This document shows positions 44,974 to 52,711 of a DNA stretch of 64,000 nt, piece after piece. Under the pieces are notes generated by a model. The model was not told where the DNA came from. It ran no database searches and worked only from the letters and a program-made list of their open reading frames with translations. The translations under genes and the position numbers were made by a program. The stretch's first letter is position 1; each line of letters opens with the position of its first letter. The stretch comes from Io17-Chloro-G2 sp965226915. GTDB taxonomy: Bacteria > Chloroflexota > Dehalococcoidia > Lucifugimonadales > UBA3495. The stretch covers positions 363,621 to 427,620 of the forward strand of contig CBDDEJ010000007.1 in the NCBI GenBank assembly GCA_965226915.1, in the 5' to 3' direction.

Positions 44974-45955
44974 CTACTGGGACGGAAACCGGGCCGCCAG
45001 GATGTCTATGATCAGGCTGGCAGCCATCTGAACGGTTATCTCCGATGAGTCGTAGGGCGGGGCCACCTCCACCAGATCGAATCCCACCAGATTGCACTTC
45101 TCCACCAGGGCGGCAAGACACTCCCACATCTCTTGATACCCCAGTCCTCCGGTCTCTGGAGTACCAGTACCTGGCGCCTGGCTGGGGTCCATGACGTCGA
45201 TGTCCAGGGTGATGTACAGGTTTTCGCCTTTGGGTATCAGGTCGACTACGGCACGGGGCCCCAATTGGTGGAAACGCTTGGTCGTTATCACCAGATTCCC
45301 ATCTTGCTGGGATTCTTCATACTGCTTTCTGCGGGCAGTGCGTATTCCCACGGATGTTATGTGATCGACGAATGGCAGTTCGTGGCAACGCCGGATGGGA
45401 CTCCCATGGGTATGAAACACCCCTTGAACGTCGTGCGTGTAATCCATGTGGGCGTCGAAGTGGACCATGTTTAATGGAGCGAAGCGGCTAAAGCCCCGCA
45501 CCGCCGGGAAGGTGATGGCGTGGTCTCCGCCCACCACCACGGGCAAGGCCCCCTTCTCCACGGCCTTCTCCACGCCTTGGTCAGCTTGTCGAAATTCCCA
45601 GTCACATCAGAAGGCACCACCGTGATATTGCCGCAGTCGGCCATTGTGACGCCCTTCAACAGATCTCCCCCGGTGTCAATATCAAAGTACCCTTCAGCCT
45701 CTATTTGCCGTCCGTAGGGATCGGCATAGGAGTAGGCCCGGGGAGCATCTCGGATGGCGTCGGGGCCGAAACGCGCTCCCGGCCGCCCGAAGGTACTTGA
45801 TCGAAGGGCACGCCGATGAACGCAACGTCGGCTTGCAATTGATCCATATCGATGCACAAAGGAGCTTTGAAAAAGCTCCTGGGCTGGGCCTTGATGATAG
45901 GCCACTGCTCATCGCGCTCCGGGCTACTAGATGAATCCTGCCTTCCCTCTGTCAT
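44974..45955 (-). pseudogene. Agmatinase-family ureohydrolase with two one-base frameshifts
   Basis: Three consecutive frames together encode one ureohydrolase. From ATG 45955 the first reads ...LQADVAFIGVPFDQ. The second reads GRPGARFGPDAIRDAPRAYS to NFDKLT. The third reads ALPVVVGGDHAITFPAVRGF, HFDAHMDYTHD, ITLDIDVMDPSQAPGTGTPE and ends at 44974. The GGDH, DAHxD and DxDxxDP metal ligands for two Mn ions are all present. Adding one G at CAAGTACC (about 45799) and one C at AAGGCGTGG (about 45573) restores a protein of about 327 residues. Members hydrolyse agmatine, guanidinobutyrate or related compounds. It is decayed or misassembled. Confidence 0.87.
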
Positions 45956-46229
45956 GCCTCTCTCCCAAGTTCAAACTCTGGGAATGAAAACTTCCGGCTG
46001 GGCCGGATTGCCCTTGTGTCGCCCTTACGTCGAATCGTACCGCCGCAGATTCCGGGTGTCACGCGCCATGTCGCCCAACGAGTCGGCGGCCCTTGAATCC
46101 CAAGTATAGAGCTTGTATGCTGCCGTTAGCTTCACGAACAAAGGCCAACACCCAGCCGCCGCCAAAGATCTTCACTCCGGTCATCACTCCGGTCATCCCC
46201 CGGCGGTCAAGAATTCTTAGGAGGACACC

Positions 46230-47324
46230 ATGAAATTCGGTATCTTCACCATCGTCCCCTGGCACGAAGATTTCACTCAAAGGGACGCCTTGAACCAGGC
46301 GTTGGAGCAAGTGGTATTCGCGGACAAGATGGGCATCGACGAAGCGTGGCTGGGCGAGCACCGTTTCTCCCGCCACGGCCTGCTTTCCGGGATTTTCTCC
46401 TTCCTCGGCGCGGTCGCCGCCCGCACCGAGCGAATCCGCATCGGAACCGCTGTCATCGTCTTGCCGCTGCATAATCCTATTCTGGTGGCCGAAGAGACCG
46501 CGATGCTGGACGTAATCAGCGGAGGAAGGTTCAATTTCGGCATTGGCGCCGGTTACCAAAGGCAGGAGTTCGACGGCATCGGCGTGGATATCAATGAGAG
46601 CCGGGAGCGTTTCGCCGAGGCCGTTGACGTCATCATTAAAGCTTGGACCGAAGAAAGGCTGACTTACCACGGAAAATTCACCAACGTGGACGACCTGTTG
46701 GTTATGCCCAAGCCTTTGCAAAAGCCTCATCCGCCATTGTTCCAGGCGGTCAGCACCAGCCCCGCCAGCGTGGATTTCGCCGCCAGCCGCCAGATACAGG
46801 TGATCGCCGGCGGGCCCACCGACATCATGGGCCAGGCGCCGCAGGTCATAAAACTGTGGCGGGAGAAGATGGACGAATACGGCCACCCCCACGACCACCT
46901 GGACCCGCCCATGTCCAAGAGCATTTACGTCGCCCCCACCATGGAGGAGGCGGAGAACGACCCCATCGGGCTGGAAGATTTCTCCTCCCGTATCTTGCGG
47001 TCCGACGGAACGAATGGCGCCATCGGCATGCCCACCGATAAGAACGGCAACGTTCCCCCGGGTTACGAGCATTGGGCCAACCGCCAGAACGATAGGGACC
47101 GGCGTGACGATTTGGGCCATGCCGGCCTTCCGCCCCTGCGAGGCACGCCTGAGGTGGTCATTGAACGAATCAAGCAGACCCAGGCGGCGGGCATCAACCA
47201 CATTTTCGGCAACTTCGGATTCGCCGGATTGCCTCACGAAAAGGTGATGCGGTCCATAGAATTGTTCGCCACCCAGGTGATGCCCCACTTCCAAGAGACC
47301 ACCGCGGGGACGCCTTCGCGGTGA
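46230..47324 (+). CDS. Luciferase-like flavin-dependent monooxygenase
   Basis: The 364-residue LLM protein has MKFGIFTIVPWHEDF, ADKMGIDEAWLGEHRFS (about 30-46), IGTAVIVLPLHNPILVAEET (about 70-89), GGRFNFGIGAGYQ (about 96-108) and LQKPHPPLFQAVS (about 162). AGGAGGACACC precedes the ATG. It ends with TGA, one of several genes showing that TGA also serves as an ordinary stop here. A long opposite-strand open frame across it is a shadow. The substrate is unknown. It is the fourth LLM gene of the window. Confidence 0.93.
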   Translation: MKFGIFTIVPWHEDFTQRDALNQALEQVVFADKMGIDEAWLGEHRFSRHGLLSGIFSFLGAVAARTERIRIGTAVIVLPLHNPILVAEETAMLDVISGGRFNFGIGAGYQRQEFDGIGVDINESRERFAEAVDVIIKAWTEERLTYHGKFTNVDDLLVMPKPLQKPHPPLFQAVSTSPASVDFAASRQIQVIAGGPTDIMGQAPQVIKLWREKMDEYGHPHDHLDPPMSKSIYVAPTMEEAENDPIGLEDFSSRILRSDGTNGAIGMPTDKNGNVPPGYEHWANRQNDRDRRDDLGHAGLPPLRGTPEVVIERIKQTQAAGINHIFGNFGFAGLPHEKVMRSIELFATQVMPHFQETTAGTPSR

Positions 47325-47389
47325 TCGAAGCCGTGTAATTAAGGTCAGGACACCGGCCCCCATCCTAACCTTCCCCCGCAAGGGGGAAG

Positions 47390-47488
47390 GGACTTTGTTC
47401 CTCCTCTCCCGCAAGGGGGAAAGGACTTTGTTCCTCCTCTCCCGCAAGGGGGAAAGGACTTTGTTCGTCCTCTCCCGCAAGGGGAGAG
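47390..47488. repeat. Tandem repeat, 3 x 33 bp
   Basis: The unit GGACTTTGTTCCTCCTCTCC plus CGCAAGGGGGAAA occurs three times with few changes, inside a C/G-tract region between two genes. Related CCTTCCCCC/GGGGGAAGGG tracts are at 47369-47390 and 49710-49735. The rest of 47325-47595 shows no gene. Confidence 0.9.
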
Positions 47489-47595
47489 GATCGAGGTGAC
47501 GGGTCATGTCCCATAATGCCCTTCTTTAATGCGCGTGGGGACAGAATAAATTCCCCGTCCCAAATACCAAATCCCAAAAACGGAGCCAGCAATAC

Positions 47596-48375
47596 ATGCA
47601 GACTAATCACACCAAGGCCAAACTTTCCAACGGCGAAGTGGTTTTTGGGGCCATCATCACCCGCTATGCGCCGGACCTAGTTGAGATCATGGGCGCCATC
47701 GGGTACGACTTCGTAATGATCGATTGCGAGCATGGACCTTCGGACCTGGACCAGGTTGAGCACATGGTGCGGGCGGCCGAAGCCTTCGGCATCACTCCCA
47801 TCGCCCGTATCCCCAACCACGCCGACGACACCATTTTGCGCTTCCTGGACCGGGGCGTTCAAGGAATCATCGTCCCCCATATAAACACCAAAGAAGAGGC
47901 GGAATCGGTAGCCCGGGCCGCCCGGTATTATCCCGAAGGCCACCGGGGAGTGGGCGGGGGCAGGCCCCACGACTACGGCGTCAACACCAACAGGGCCGAA
48001 TCCACCAAATGGGTCAATTCCCAGGTGCTCGTCATTCCCATGTGCGAAGAGACCGATGCGGTGGAAAACCTGGACGCAATCCTTGGCGTGCCCGGAGTGG
48101 ACATCATCCACGTGGCGGCCGGAGACCTGGGCCAGAGCATGGGCAACCCAGGCCCGGAGGCAGTGCGGGAGCAAATGCGCCAGGTCGTTCCCAAGATTAG
48201 GGCGGCCGGCAAGTCGGTGGGAGTGGGTGGAAACTCCCCGGCCGACGCCGCCGGGGTGGCCGAGTTCATTGGTTTGGGCGCCAATTTCGTGACCATCTCC
48301 GCTTGGGGATTGCTGCGCCTGGGCGCCGAAGATTTCCGGAATCGGGTGCAGGCGGAGTTGGATAAAGCGTCCTAG
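47596..48375 (+). CDS. HpcH/HpaI-family aldolase
   Basis: This 259-residue TIM-barrel class II aldolase of the HpaI/GarL/RhmA group has DFVMIDCEHGPSDLDQVEH (about 35-53), the metal and substrate region PIARIPNHADDTILRFLDRG (about 71-90), and GVQGIIVPHINTKEEAE (about 90-106). It should cleave or form 4-hydroxy-2-oxo acids from pyruvate and an aldehyde. The stop codon TAG (48373-48375) lies inside the CTAG border of a 179-bp element, so the insertion regenerated the stop and spared the gene. Confidence 0.92.
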   Translation: MQTNHTKAKLSNGEVVFGAIITRYAPDLVEIMGAIGYDFVMIDCEHGPSDLDQVEHMVRAAEAFGITPIARIPNHADDTILRFLDRGVQGIIVPHINTKEEAESVARAARYYPEGHRGVGGGRPHDYGVNTNRAESTKWVNSQVLVIPMCEETDAVENLDAILGVPGVDIIHVAAGDLGQSMGNPGPEAVREQMRQVVPKIRAAGKSVGVGGNSPADAAGVAEFIGLGANFVTISAWGLLRLGAEDFRNRVQAELDKAS

Positions 48376-48550
48376 AAACTCGGACGGAAACCCCGATTCT
48401 CCCCAAGTCGTCGTTTTCTTAGCGACGATTGTCGATGTAAGAGTGGGTTCTTGAACCGTATTACAGATACTATCATGCCACATAAGACTATAATACGTCT
48501 GTCTGGCGTAGCGCGAAACCCGGCCAATGGCTTTCCGGCCAGACCTCTAG
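48372..48550 (-). mobile_element. 179-bp CTAG-flanked MITE-like element, copy D
   Basis: Exactly 179 bp with both CTAGs, in reverse orientation like copy C. It inserted into the TCCTAG stop of the aldolase gene, 35 bases before an intact ABM-family gene. Copy A interrupts a paralogue of that same ABM gene. Confidence 0.9.
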
Positions 48551-48584
48551 GGGCGCGCAGAAAATTTGCCGTGGGAGGGACCGA

Positions 48585-48902
48585 ATGTACATCATAGTAG
48601 CGCCAATACAGATCAAAGAAGGCCACAAGGATGAATTCATCGCCGCCCTTTTGGACGACGCCAAAGGTTCGGTGAATGACGAGCCCGGCTGCCTGCGGTT
48701 CGACGTAGTGCAGGACGCCGGCGACTCCAACCGGGTTTGGCTCTACGAGGTATACAAAGACGAAGCGGCGTTCCAGGCCCACACCGAGGCGCCCCACTTC
48801 ATAAAATGGCGGGACACCACGGCAGATTGGCGGGAACAGGGGCTCCAAGGCGCCGCCCGGGGAAGCCACAATATCTGGCCTCCCGACGCAGAGTGGAAGT
48901 GA
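48585..48902 (+). CDS. Antibiotic biosynthesis monooxygenase (ABM) domain protein
   Basis: The 105-residue dimeric ferredoxin-like-fold protein has MYIIVAPIQIKEGHKDEFIA, NDEPGCLRFDVVQDAGDSNR (about 31-50), LYEVYKDEAAFQAHTEAPHF (about 53-72) and KWRDTTADW, the standard ABM/YgiN pattern. Members act as cofactor-free quinol monooxygenases, heme-degrading enzymes or pathway accessory proteins. A near-identical gene at 7677-8181 is broken by a copy of the element that sits just upstream here. It may be co-transcribed with the aldolase upstream, with the element between them. Confidence 0.9.
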   Translation: MYIIVAPIQIKEGHKDEFIAALLDDAKGSVNDEPGCLRFDVVQDAGDSNRVWLYEVYKDEAAFQAHTEAPHFIKWRDTTADWREQGLQGAARGSHNIWPPDAEWK

Positions 48903-49043
48903 TTTTGGCGCTGTCCAAGAATCCTGTACGCCCGTTGAGCTCTCTTTGAATCGTGTTCTAATTTAAGTGCTGGCAGTGCTTCCCGAAGGATTACGCCGCG
49001 GACGAGCCCATAGGCCCACTCATACCAGGTTAGGAGGAATGCC

Positions 49044-49664
49044 ATGACAACCGCCAAATCCGTAGAAGTCACCATGTGATTTGACTACACTTGACCCTAT
49101 TGCTACGTCGGCCTGGGCAGGCTCGACAAGATTTCCGCGGAGCTACCCGCGAATATCTCCATATCGGTTGACCGCAGGCCCTACCTGCTTCGCCCGGACA
49201 AGCCGCCGGAAGGTGAGCTTCGCCCCATCCGGGACGGCGAGACCGAGACGGAAGTGAACCAAGCCATGCGGGACCGGGCCAAGGGAGCGGGGCTGGAGAT
49301 ACATCGCCCCCATTGGTCTCCCGACACCAAGCTCGCCCACGAAGCCACCGCCTTCGCCAAGGAAAAGGGGAAAGACTCCGAGTTCCACCATTCGCTGGCC
49401 AAAGCCTATTGGACGACGGGCGTGGATCTGGCCGACCCGACGGTGTTTCGGGGGTTCGCTCAGCAGAGCGGCTTGGACTGGGATGAGCTATCTCCCAAAC
49501 TGGAATCCCGCGAGTACTTGCCCACGGTAATGAACGAATACGAGGCGGCCAAGACCAGGGGCGTAGGAGGGACCCCCAGCTATTTCATCGGCGGCGAGTT
49601 GCTGGGTGGTGATGTGAGCCAGGAAGACCTGGCTACGGCTATCAAGAAGGCGGGGCAGGCTTAG
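49044..49664 (+). CDS. FrnE/DsbA-like thiol oxidoreductase with two in-frame TGA codons (candidate selenoprotein)
   Basis: ATG 49044 has a strong AGGAGG seven bases upstream. The frame reads MTTAKSVEVTM, TGA (49077-49079), FDYT, TGA (49092-49094), PYCYVGLGRLDKI and continues to 49664 with THEATAFAKEKGKD-type helices (LAHEATAFAKEKGKDSEFHH) and the cis-proline loop VGGTPSYFIGGELLGG. In the FrnE/HCCA-isomerase/DsbA family the N-terminal strand is followed by the CPxC site. The second TGA stands exactly at the first Cys (U-P-Y-C). The first TGA falls where many relatives have Trp or another aromatic residue. A hairpin follows (49107-49127). It is either a selenoprotein with one or two Sec, or a gene hit by two nonsense changes while the rest stayed intact. 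Confidence 0.78.
49107..49127 (+). promoter_or_regulatory. Putative bacterial SECIS hairpin in the FrnE-like gene
   Basis: GTCGGCCT pairs with AGGC-T-CGAC: eight base pairs with one bulged U on the 3' side, closing a GGGC loop. The loop starts 20 bases after the second TGA and 35 after the first, both inside the described 16-37 base window, and G is the first loop base. It is inferred from pattern only. Confidence 0.5.
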
Positions 49665-49806
49665 TTATCTGATGGGGCTCAAAGTCTGAGGGAACTGGCC
49701 CCCATCCTAACCTTCCCCCTTTATGGGGGAAGGGATTTGCCCTCTGCACATCAATGGGGGAGAGTTGGAGCGGGAGCGGATTCACTGCCAATCTATGTTG
49801 ATTTGA

Positions 49807-49832
49807 AGGGGCGCCCGACTTTGGGCGCCCCT
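49807..49832 (+). terminator. Terminator-like hairpin
   Basis: AGGGGCGCCC, a six-base loop and GGGCGCCCCT, then TGTTGATTTAT, between the FrnE-like gene and the RidA gene. It is a strong ten-bp stem with only a weak T-tract. Confidence 0.65.
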
Positions 49833-49897
49833 GTTGATTTATCGTTCAATGGATTAGCTATGCGGGTTGATTCATCAGATGCGAATAAGGAGCATTC

Positions 49898-50293
49898 ATG
49901 GCCAAGACGATTCTGGTAAGCCCCATATTGTCCACACCCAACGGAATCATGTCCCACGGCGTTGAGGTCCCTGCGGGGAAAATGGTGTTTGTGTCGGGCC
50001 AGGTGTCGCGTAACGCCCAGGGAGAGATTGTGGGAAAGGGGGACATCCGCGCCCAGACCCGCCAGGTGTTGGAGAACTTGAAATCGGTGCTGGTCCAAGG
50101 CGGGGCAACCATGGATGACGTTGTTAAAGTCACCGTCTTCGTGACCAACGTGGCGGAGCACTATTCCGACATCCACGAAATCAGAGCGGAATACTTCCCC
50201 AAGGACTATCCCGCCAGCACCATGGTGGAGGTAAAGGCCTTGGTGCAGCCCGAGTTGATGATCGAGATAGAGGCGATTGCGGTGGTGGCTTAA
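49898..50293 (+). CDS. RidA/YjgF-family protein
   Basis: The 131-residue trimeric-type protein has GKMVFVSGQVSRNAQGEIVG (about 28-47), the helix QTRQVLENLKSVLVQGGATM (about 54-73) with DDVVKVTVFVTNV, and the C-terminal LMIEIEAIAVV. RidA proper deaminates reactive enamines using an arginine in a PxRT motif near residue 105. Here the site reads YPASTMVEV and lacks that arginine, so it belongs to the Rid subfamilies without imine deaminase activity. AAGGAG precedes ATG 49898. Confidence 0.9.
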   Translation: MAKTILVSPILSTPNGIMSHGVEVPAGKMVFVSGQVSRNAQGEIVGKGDIRAQTRQVLENLKSVLVQGGATMDDVVKVTVFVTNVAEHYSDIHEIRAEYFPKDYPASTMVEVKALVQPELMIEIEAIAVVA

Positions 50294-50308
50294 CCTTTGG
50301 GTGAACCG

Positions 50309-51208
50309 TCACAACTTCGCAAGTGACTCTGCACAAATGATTCCTTCATCGCCGACATTACCGGTATCCTCGTAACTCCACCATGCGGAAAGCACCGCTT
50401 GGGCCAACGACCAGCCGAGAATCCGCTCTCGGTCGAACCCCAATTCATCGGCAAGCTGGTCTACGCGCCGGGCCAGCAGGCGTTCCAGATTCTCTCCAGG
50501 AGCCAGGCCGTTGCGCATAAAGGCGCCGACTTCGTATTCTGCCTCTCCAACAACGCCTTTAGGATCGATGGCCAGCCAAGGTTCGCGCGTTGCCGACAGA
50601 ATATTCATTTGGTGAAGGTCTCCATGAAGAAGCACCAGATCACCCATAGTTCCAATAAGCTCTGAAAATATCCTTTCAGCCTTATCGACCAAATACGCCG
50701 GGAAGGGGCCAGTTGAACCGTCGAAACGAAACCGTAGGTTCTCTAATCCCGAGGCCCACGTAGAGACGGTAGGAAACCGGTGCTCCATGGGTAGCGGCAG
50801 CCGTAATCGCCTCATCACTTCGGCGCATATCGAGGCCGCCTGCACATCGTCGATTACGGTGGATAGCAACGTCCCCGGTTTAACGCGCTCTAGAAGCATA
50901 GCGCCTAGTCCACCGTCCGCCTTCAACAATCTCACCATTCCACGGCCGTCATAAAGCCGCAGCGCTTCCATTTCCGTTTGGAATCCTTCATCGGGGACAC
51001 CCAACTTCAAGACCGCTTCCGTGCCATCGGATCGGGTAACCAGGGTCACATAGTTGGATGACAGATTAGCGAAGGGAGGCATTACCTTGATCGACCAACT
51101 CCGCTCGCACTCATCGATGGTTCCAGCAAGCCCGCCAAGCCAATCGGCTCCTGCCTTCCCGTGGACGCCAATAACATTCCGGGAGAACCCATCAGGGACA
51201 TGCGGCAT
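50309..51208 (-). CDS. Aminoglycoside/hydroxyurea antibiotic phosphotransferase-like kinase (APH(6)-type)
   Basis: The 299-residue protein-kinase-fold enzyme has EAVLKLGVPDEGFQTEMEAL (ATP-binding lysine region, about 64-83), the catalytic loop LLHGDLHQMNIL (about 193-204) and the metal-binding LAIDPKGVVGEAEYEVG (about 212-228). This DPKG pattern is typical of the streptomycin 6-kinase/hydroxyurea phosphotransferase family. Chromosomal members need not confer resistance; the natural substrate is unknown. It converges on the RidA gene with a 15-base gap. Confidence 0.9.
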   Translation of the reverse strand: MPHVPDGFSRNVIGVHGKAGADWLGGLAGTIDECERSWSIKVMPPFANLSSNYVTLVTRSDGTEAVLKLGVPDEGFQTEMEALRLYDGRGMVRLLKADGGLGAMLLERVKPGTLLSTVIDDVQAASICAEVMRRLRLPLPMEHRFPTVSTWASGLENLRFRFDGSTGPFPAYLVDKAERIFSELIGTMGDLVLLHGDLHQMNILSATREPWLAIDPKGVVGEAEYEVGAFMRNGLAPGENLERLLARRVDQLADELGFDRERILGWSLAQAVLSAWWSYEDTGNVGDEGIICAESLAKL

Positions 51209-51262
51209 ACCGGTTATCCCGCTAAGAGGCAGTTTTGAAAGTCAGAAGGACGCCATCAGAAT

Positions 51263-52156
51263 CTACTGCGCCGGCAGGTGCTCTTGGAACCACTCCAGGG
51301 TTGCCGCCATCACCTCGGTGAAGGCGGGCTCTTGGTAGACCTCATAGTGTCCGTATCCCTTTAACACCACCAGCTTTTTCGGTTCCTTTGCATGAGCGTA
51401 TAGCTGTTCCGATTCTTCTTGCAACACCAGCCGGTCGTTGTCTGATGTAATGAACAGGATAGGCCTCGGGGATATCTTATCGACTATCCATTCGGGATTG
51501 AAGCCTATGGTGTCGTCCACGTATTCCATGGGAATCGTGCCGACGGCCGCCGGATTGTTGCGGCGGGCGGCGGCAGCCAATTCGGCCGATTGCCGGTCCG
51601 GCAGCAGGATATCACTGCGCTCCACCATCTGTGAGTCGCCGGTCGTTGCCCGTTGCTCACGGTCCGATTTCGAACGCTCCAGCAGGTCGAACCACTCGTC
51701 CACGCGTCGCACGCGGCTCATCCACCGGGCGCCGTGGCCGATGCCCACTACGCTGACGATGCATTGAGGCCGCTGGTCGATAGCGCCGACCCAGGACACG
51801 GTGGCTCCGCCGTAGCTGGTGCCGTAGAGCCCGATGCGGTTTTCATCCACCTCTGATTGCATCCCCAAAAAGGTCATTGCCGCCTGAACGTCGGCCACCC
51901 GGCCGTAGGGCGCCAACCTGCTGCGGGATCCCTCGCTTTCGCCCCAACCTTTGTAATCAAAGGTCATAACGATGTACCCGGCCTGGTTTAGGATCCTGGC
52001 GTTATCTGGAAGGTACAAGTCCTTCACCCCGGTGTAGCCGTGGCACAGCAGCACCGCTGACCGGGTCTCGCCGGGGGCAAGGCCGTCGGGCGTGTAAACA
52101 TCGCCGCAAAGCTTGAATCCCTCGCTGTAAAACTCAACGGCGCGTTTCATATCCAA
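51263..52156 (-). CDS. Alpha/beta hydrolase
   Basis: The 297-residue protein has the oxyanion-hole LLCHGYTGVKD (about 36-46), the nucleophile elbow GLYGTSYGGATVSW with serine (about 108), the acid in ITSDNDRLVLQEE (about 236-248) and the catalytic histidine in LKGYGHYEVY (about 266-275). It is close to the peptidase-S15/dienelactone-hydrolase-like group and to the UilS/YcjY-type hydrolases. The substrate may be an ester or lactone. It begins 72 bases downstream of an ABM-family gene on the same strand. Confidence 0.9.
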   Translation of the reverse strand: MDMKRAVEFYSEGFKLCGDVYTPDGLAPGETRSAVLLCHGYTGVKDLYLPDNARILNQAGYIVMTFDYKGWGESEGSRSRLAPYGRVADVQAAMTFLGMQSEVDENRIGLYGTSYGGATVSWVGAIDQRPQCIVSVVGIGHGARWMSRVRRVDEWFDLLERSKSDREQRATTGDSQMVERSDILLPDRQSAELAAAARRNNPAAVGTIPMEYVDDTIGFNPEWIVDKISPRPILFITSDNDRLVLQEESEQLYAHAKEPKKLVVLKGYGHYEVYQEPAFTEVMAATLEWFQEHLPAQ

Positions 52157-52227
52157 TCCTCCTGCCTTCCCGGCGCAGATTTACGAGTAGGTTGAACGCC
52201 GGGATTATAGCAGGGATCGGCGGTTGA

Positions 52228-52539
52228 CTAACCTTCGGCTTGAAACGCCAGTCGAACTTCATAGGCGCTGGAACCACCGGGACCCATGATGAAGTCAGAC
52301 CGCATTCCCGAGTGTGCCCGGCGGAACGCCTCGCTTTGGGTCCATAGGTCATGAGCCTCCGCGGACTCCCAATGCGACACCACGAGGAATTCCTCGTGCT
52401 CGGCTTCTACCTTTGCCTGCCAAAGCTCGAACCGTAGGAATCCCGGGACTTGTTCTAGGCCGCCCCGTTCTTTGAACAACTCCTCCAAATCTGGTCCGTG
52501 GGGTTTTCGGACGTTGATCCGGTTGGTGGCTACGTACAT
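52228..52539 (-). CDS. HmoA/ABM-type monooxygenase
   Basis: The 103-residue protein starts MYVATNRINVRKPHGPDLEE and has FKERGGLEQVPGFLRFELWQ (about 22-41) and FLVVSHWESAEAHDLWTQSE (about 51-70), the HmoA/IsdG-type ABM pattern. Many such proteins bind heme and cleave or modify it; the catalytic Asn/Trp/His set is only partly recognisable. It is distinct in sequence from the ABM protein at 48585-48902. Confidence 0.85.
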   Translation of the reverse strand: MYVATNRINVRKPHGPDLEELFKERGGLEQVPGFLRFELWQAKVEAEHEEFLVVSHWESAEAHDLWTQSEAFRRAHSGMRSDFIMGPGGSSAYEVRLAFQAEG

Positions 52540-52631
52540 TCTTCTATCTCCTATTGGTTGGAATGAAACTCCCTAATAAGGTTCATCATCTTGCCTGAAC
52601 GCGAAACCACGAATCCGGGATTGGAGCATCC

Positions 52632-52691
52632 TTCGACAAGCTCAGGACGAACGAGACGTGCGTCTCCTCTGATCATGGTGAGCCTGTCGAA
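52632..52691. repeat. Intergenic inverted repeat
   Basis: TTCGACAAGCTCAGGACGAACG and, reversed, TTCGACAGGCTCACCATG face each other across about 25 bases between two genes. The TTCGACARGCTCA motif is a common dispersed intergenic repeat in bacterial genomes. Confidence 0.6.
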
Positions 52692-52711
52692 CCATCCTTT
52701 CAGATTTCCGC

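Noticed and set aside
46059..47507. 482-codon open frame on the minus strand
   Set aside because: It is antisense to the intact LLM monooxygenase at 46230-47324 and its product has no family character.
47365..47610. Small protein with repeated RERRNKV peptides
   Set aside because: It arises from the 33-bp tandem repeat, which is a multiple of three; no start context and no conserved domain.
40771..49094. Genome-wide reassignment of TGA to Trp or Cys
   Set aside because: Intact genes in the window (46230-47324, 37457-38857) end at TGA with normal length, so TGA is still a stop in general.
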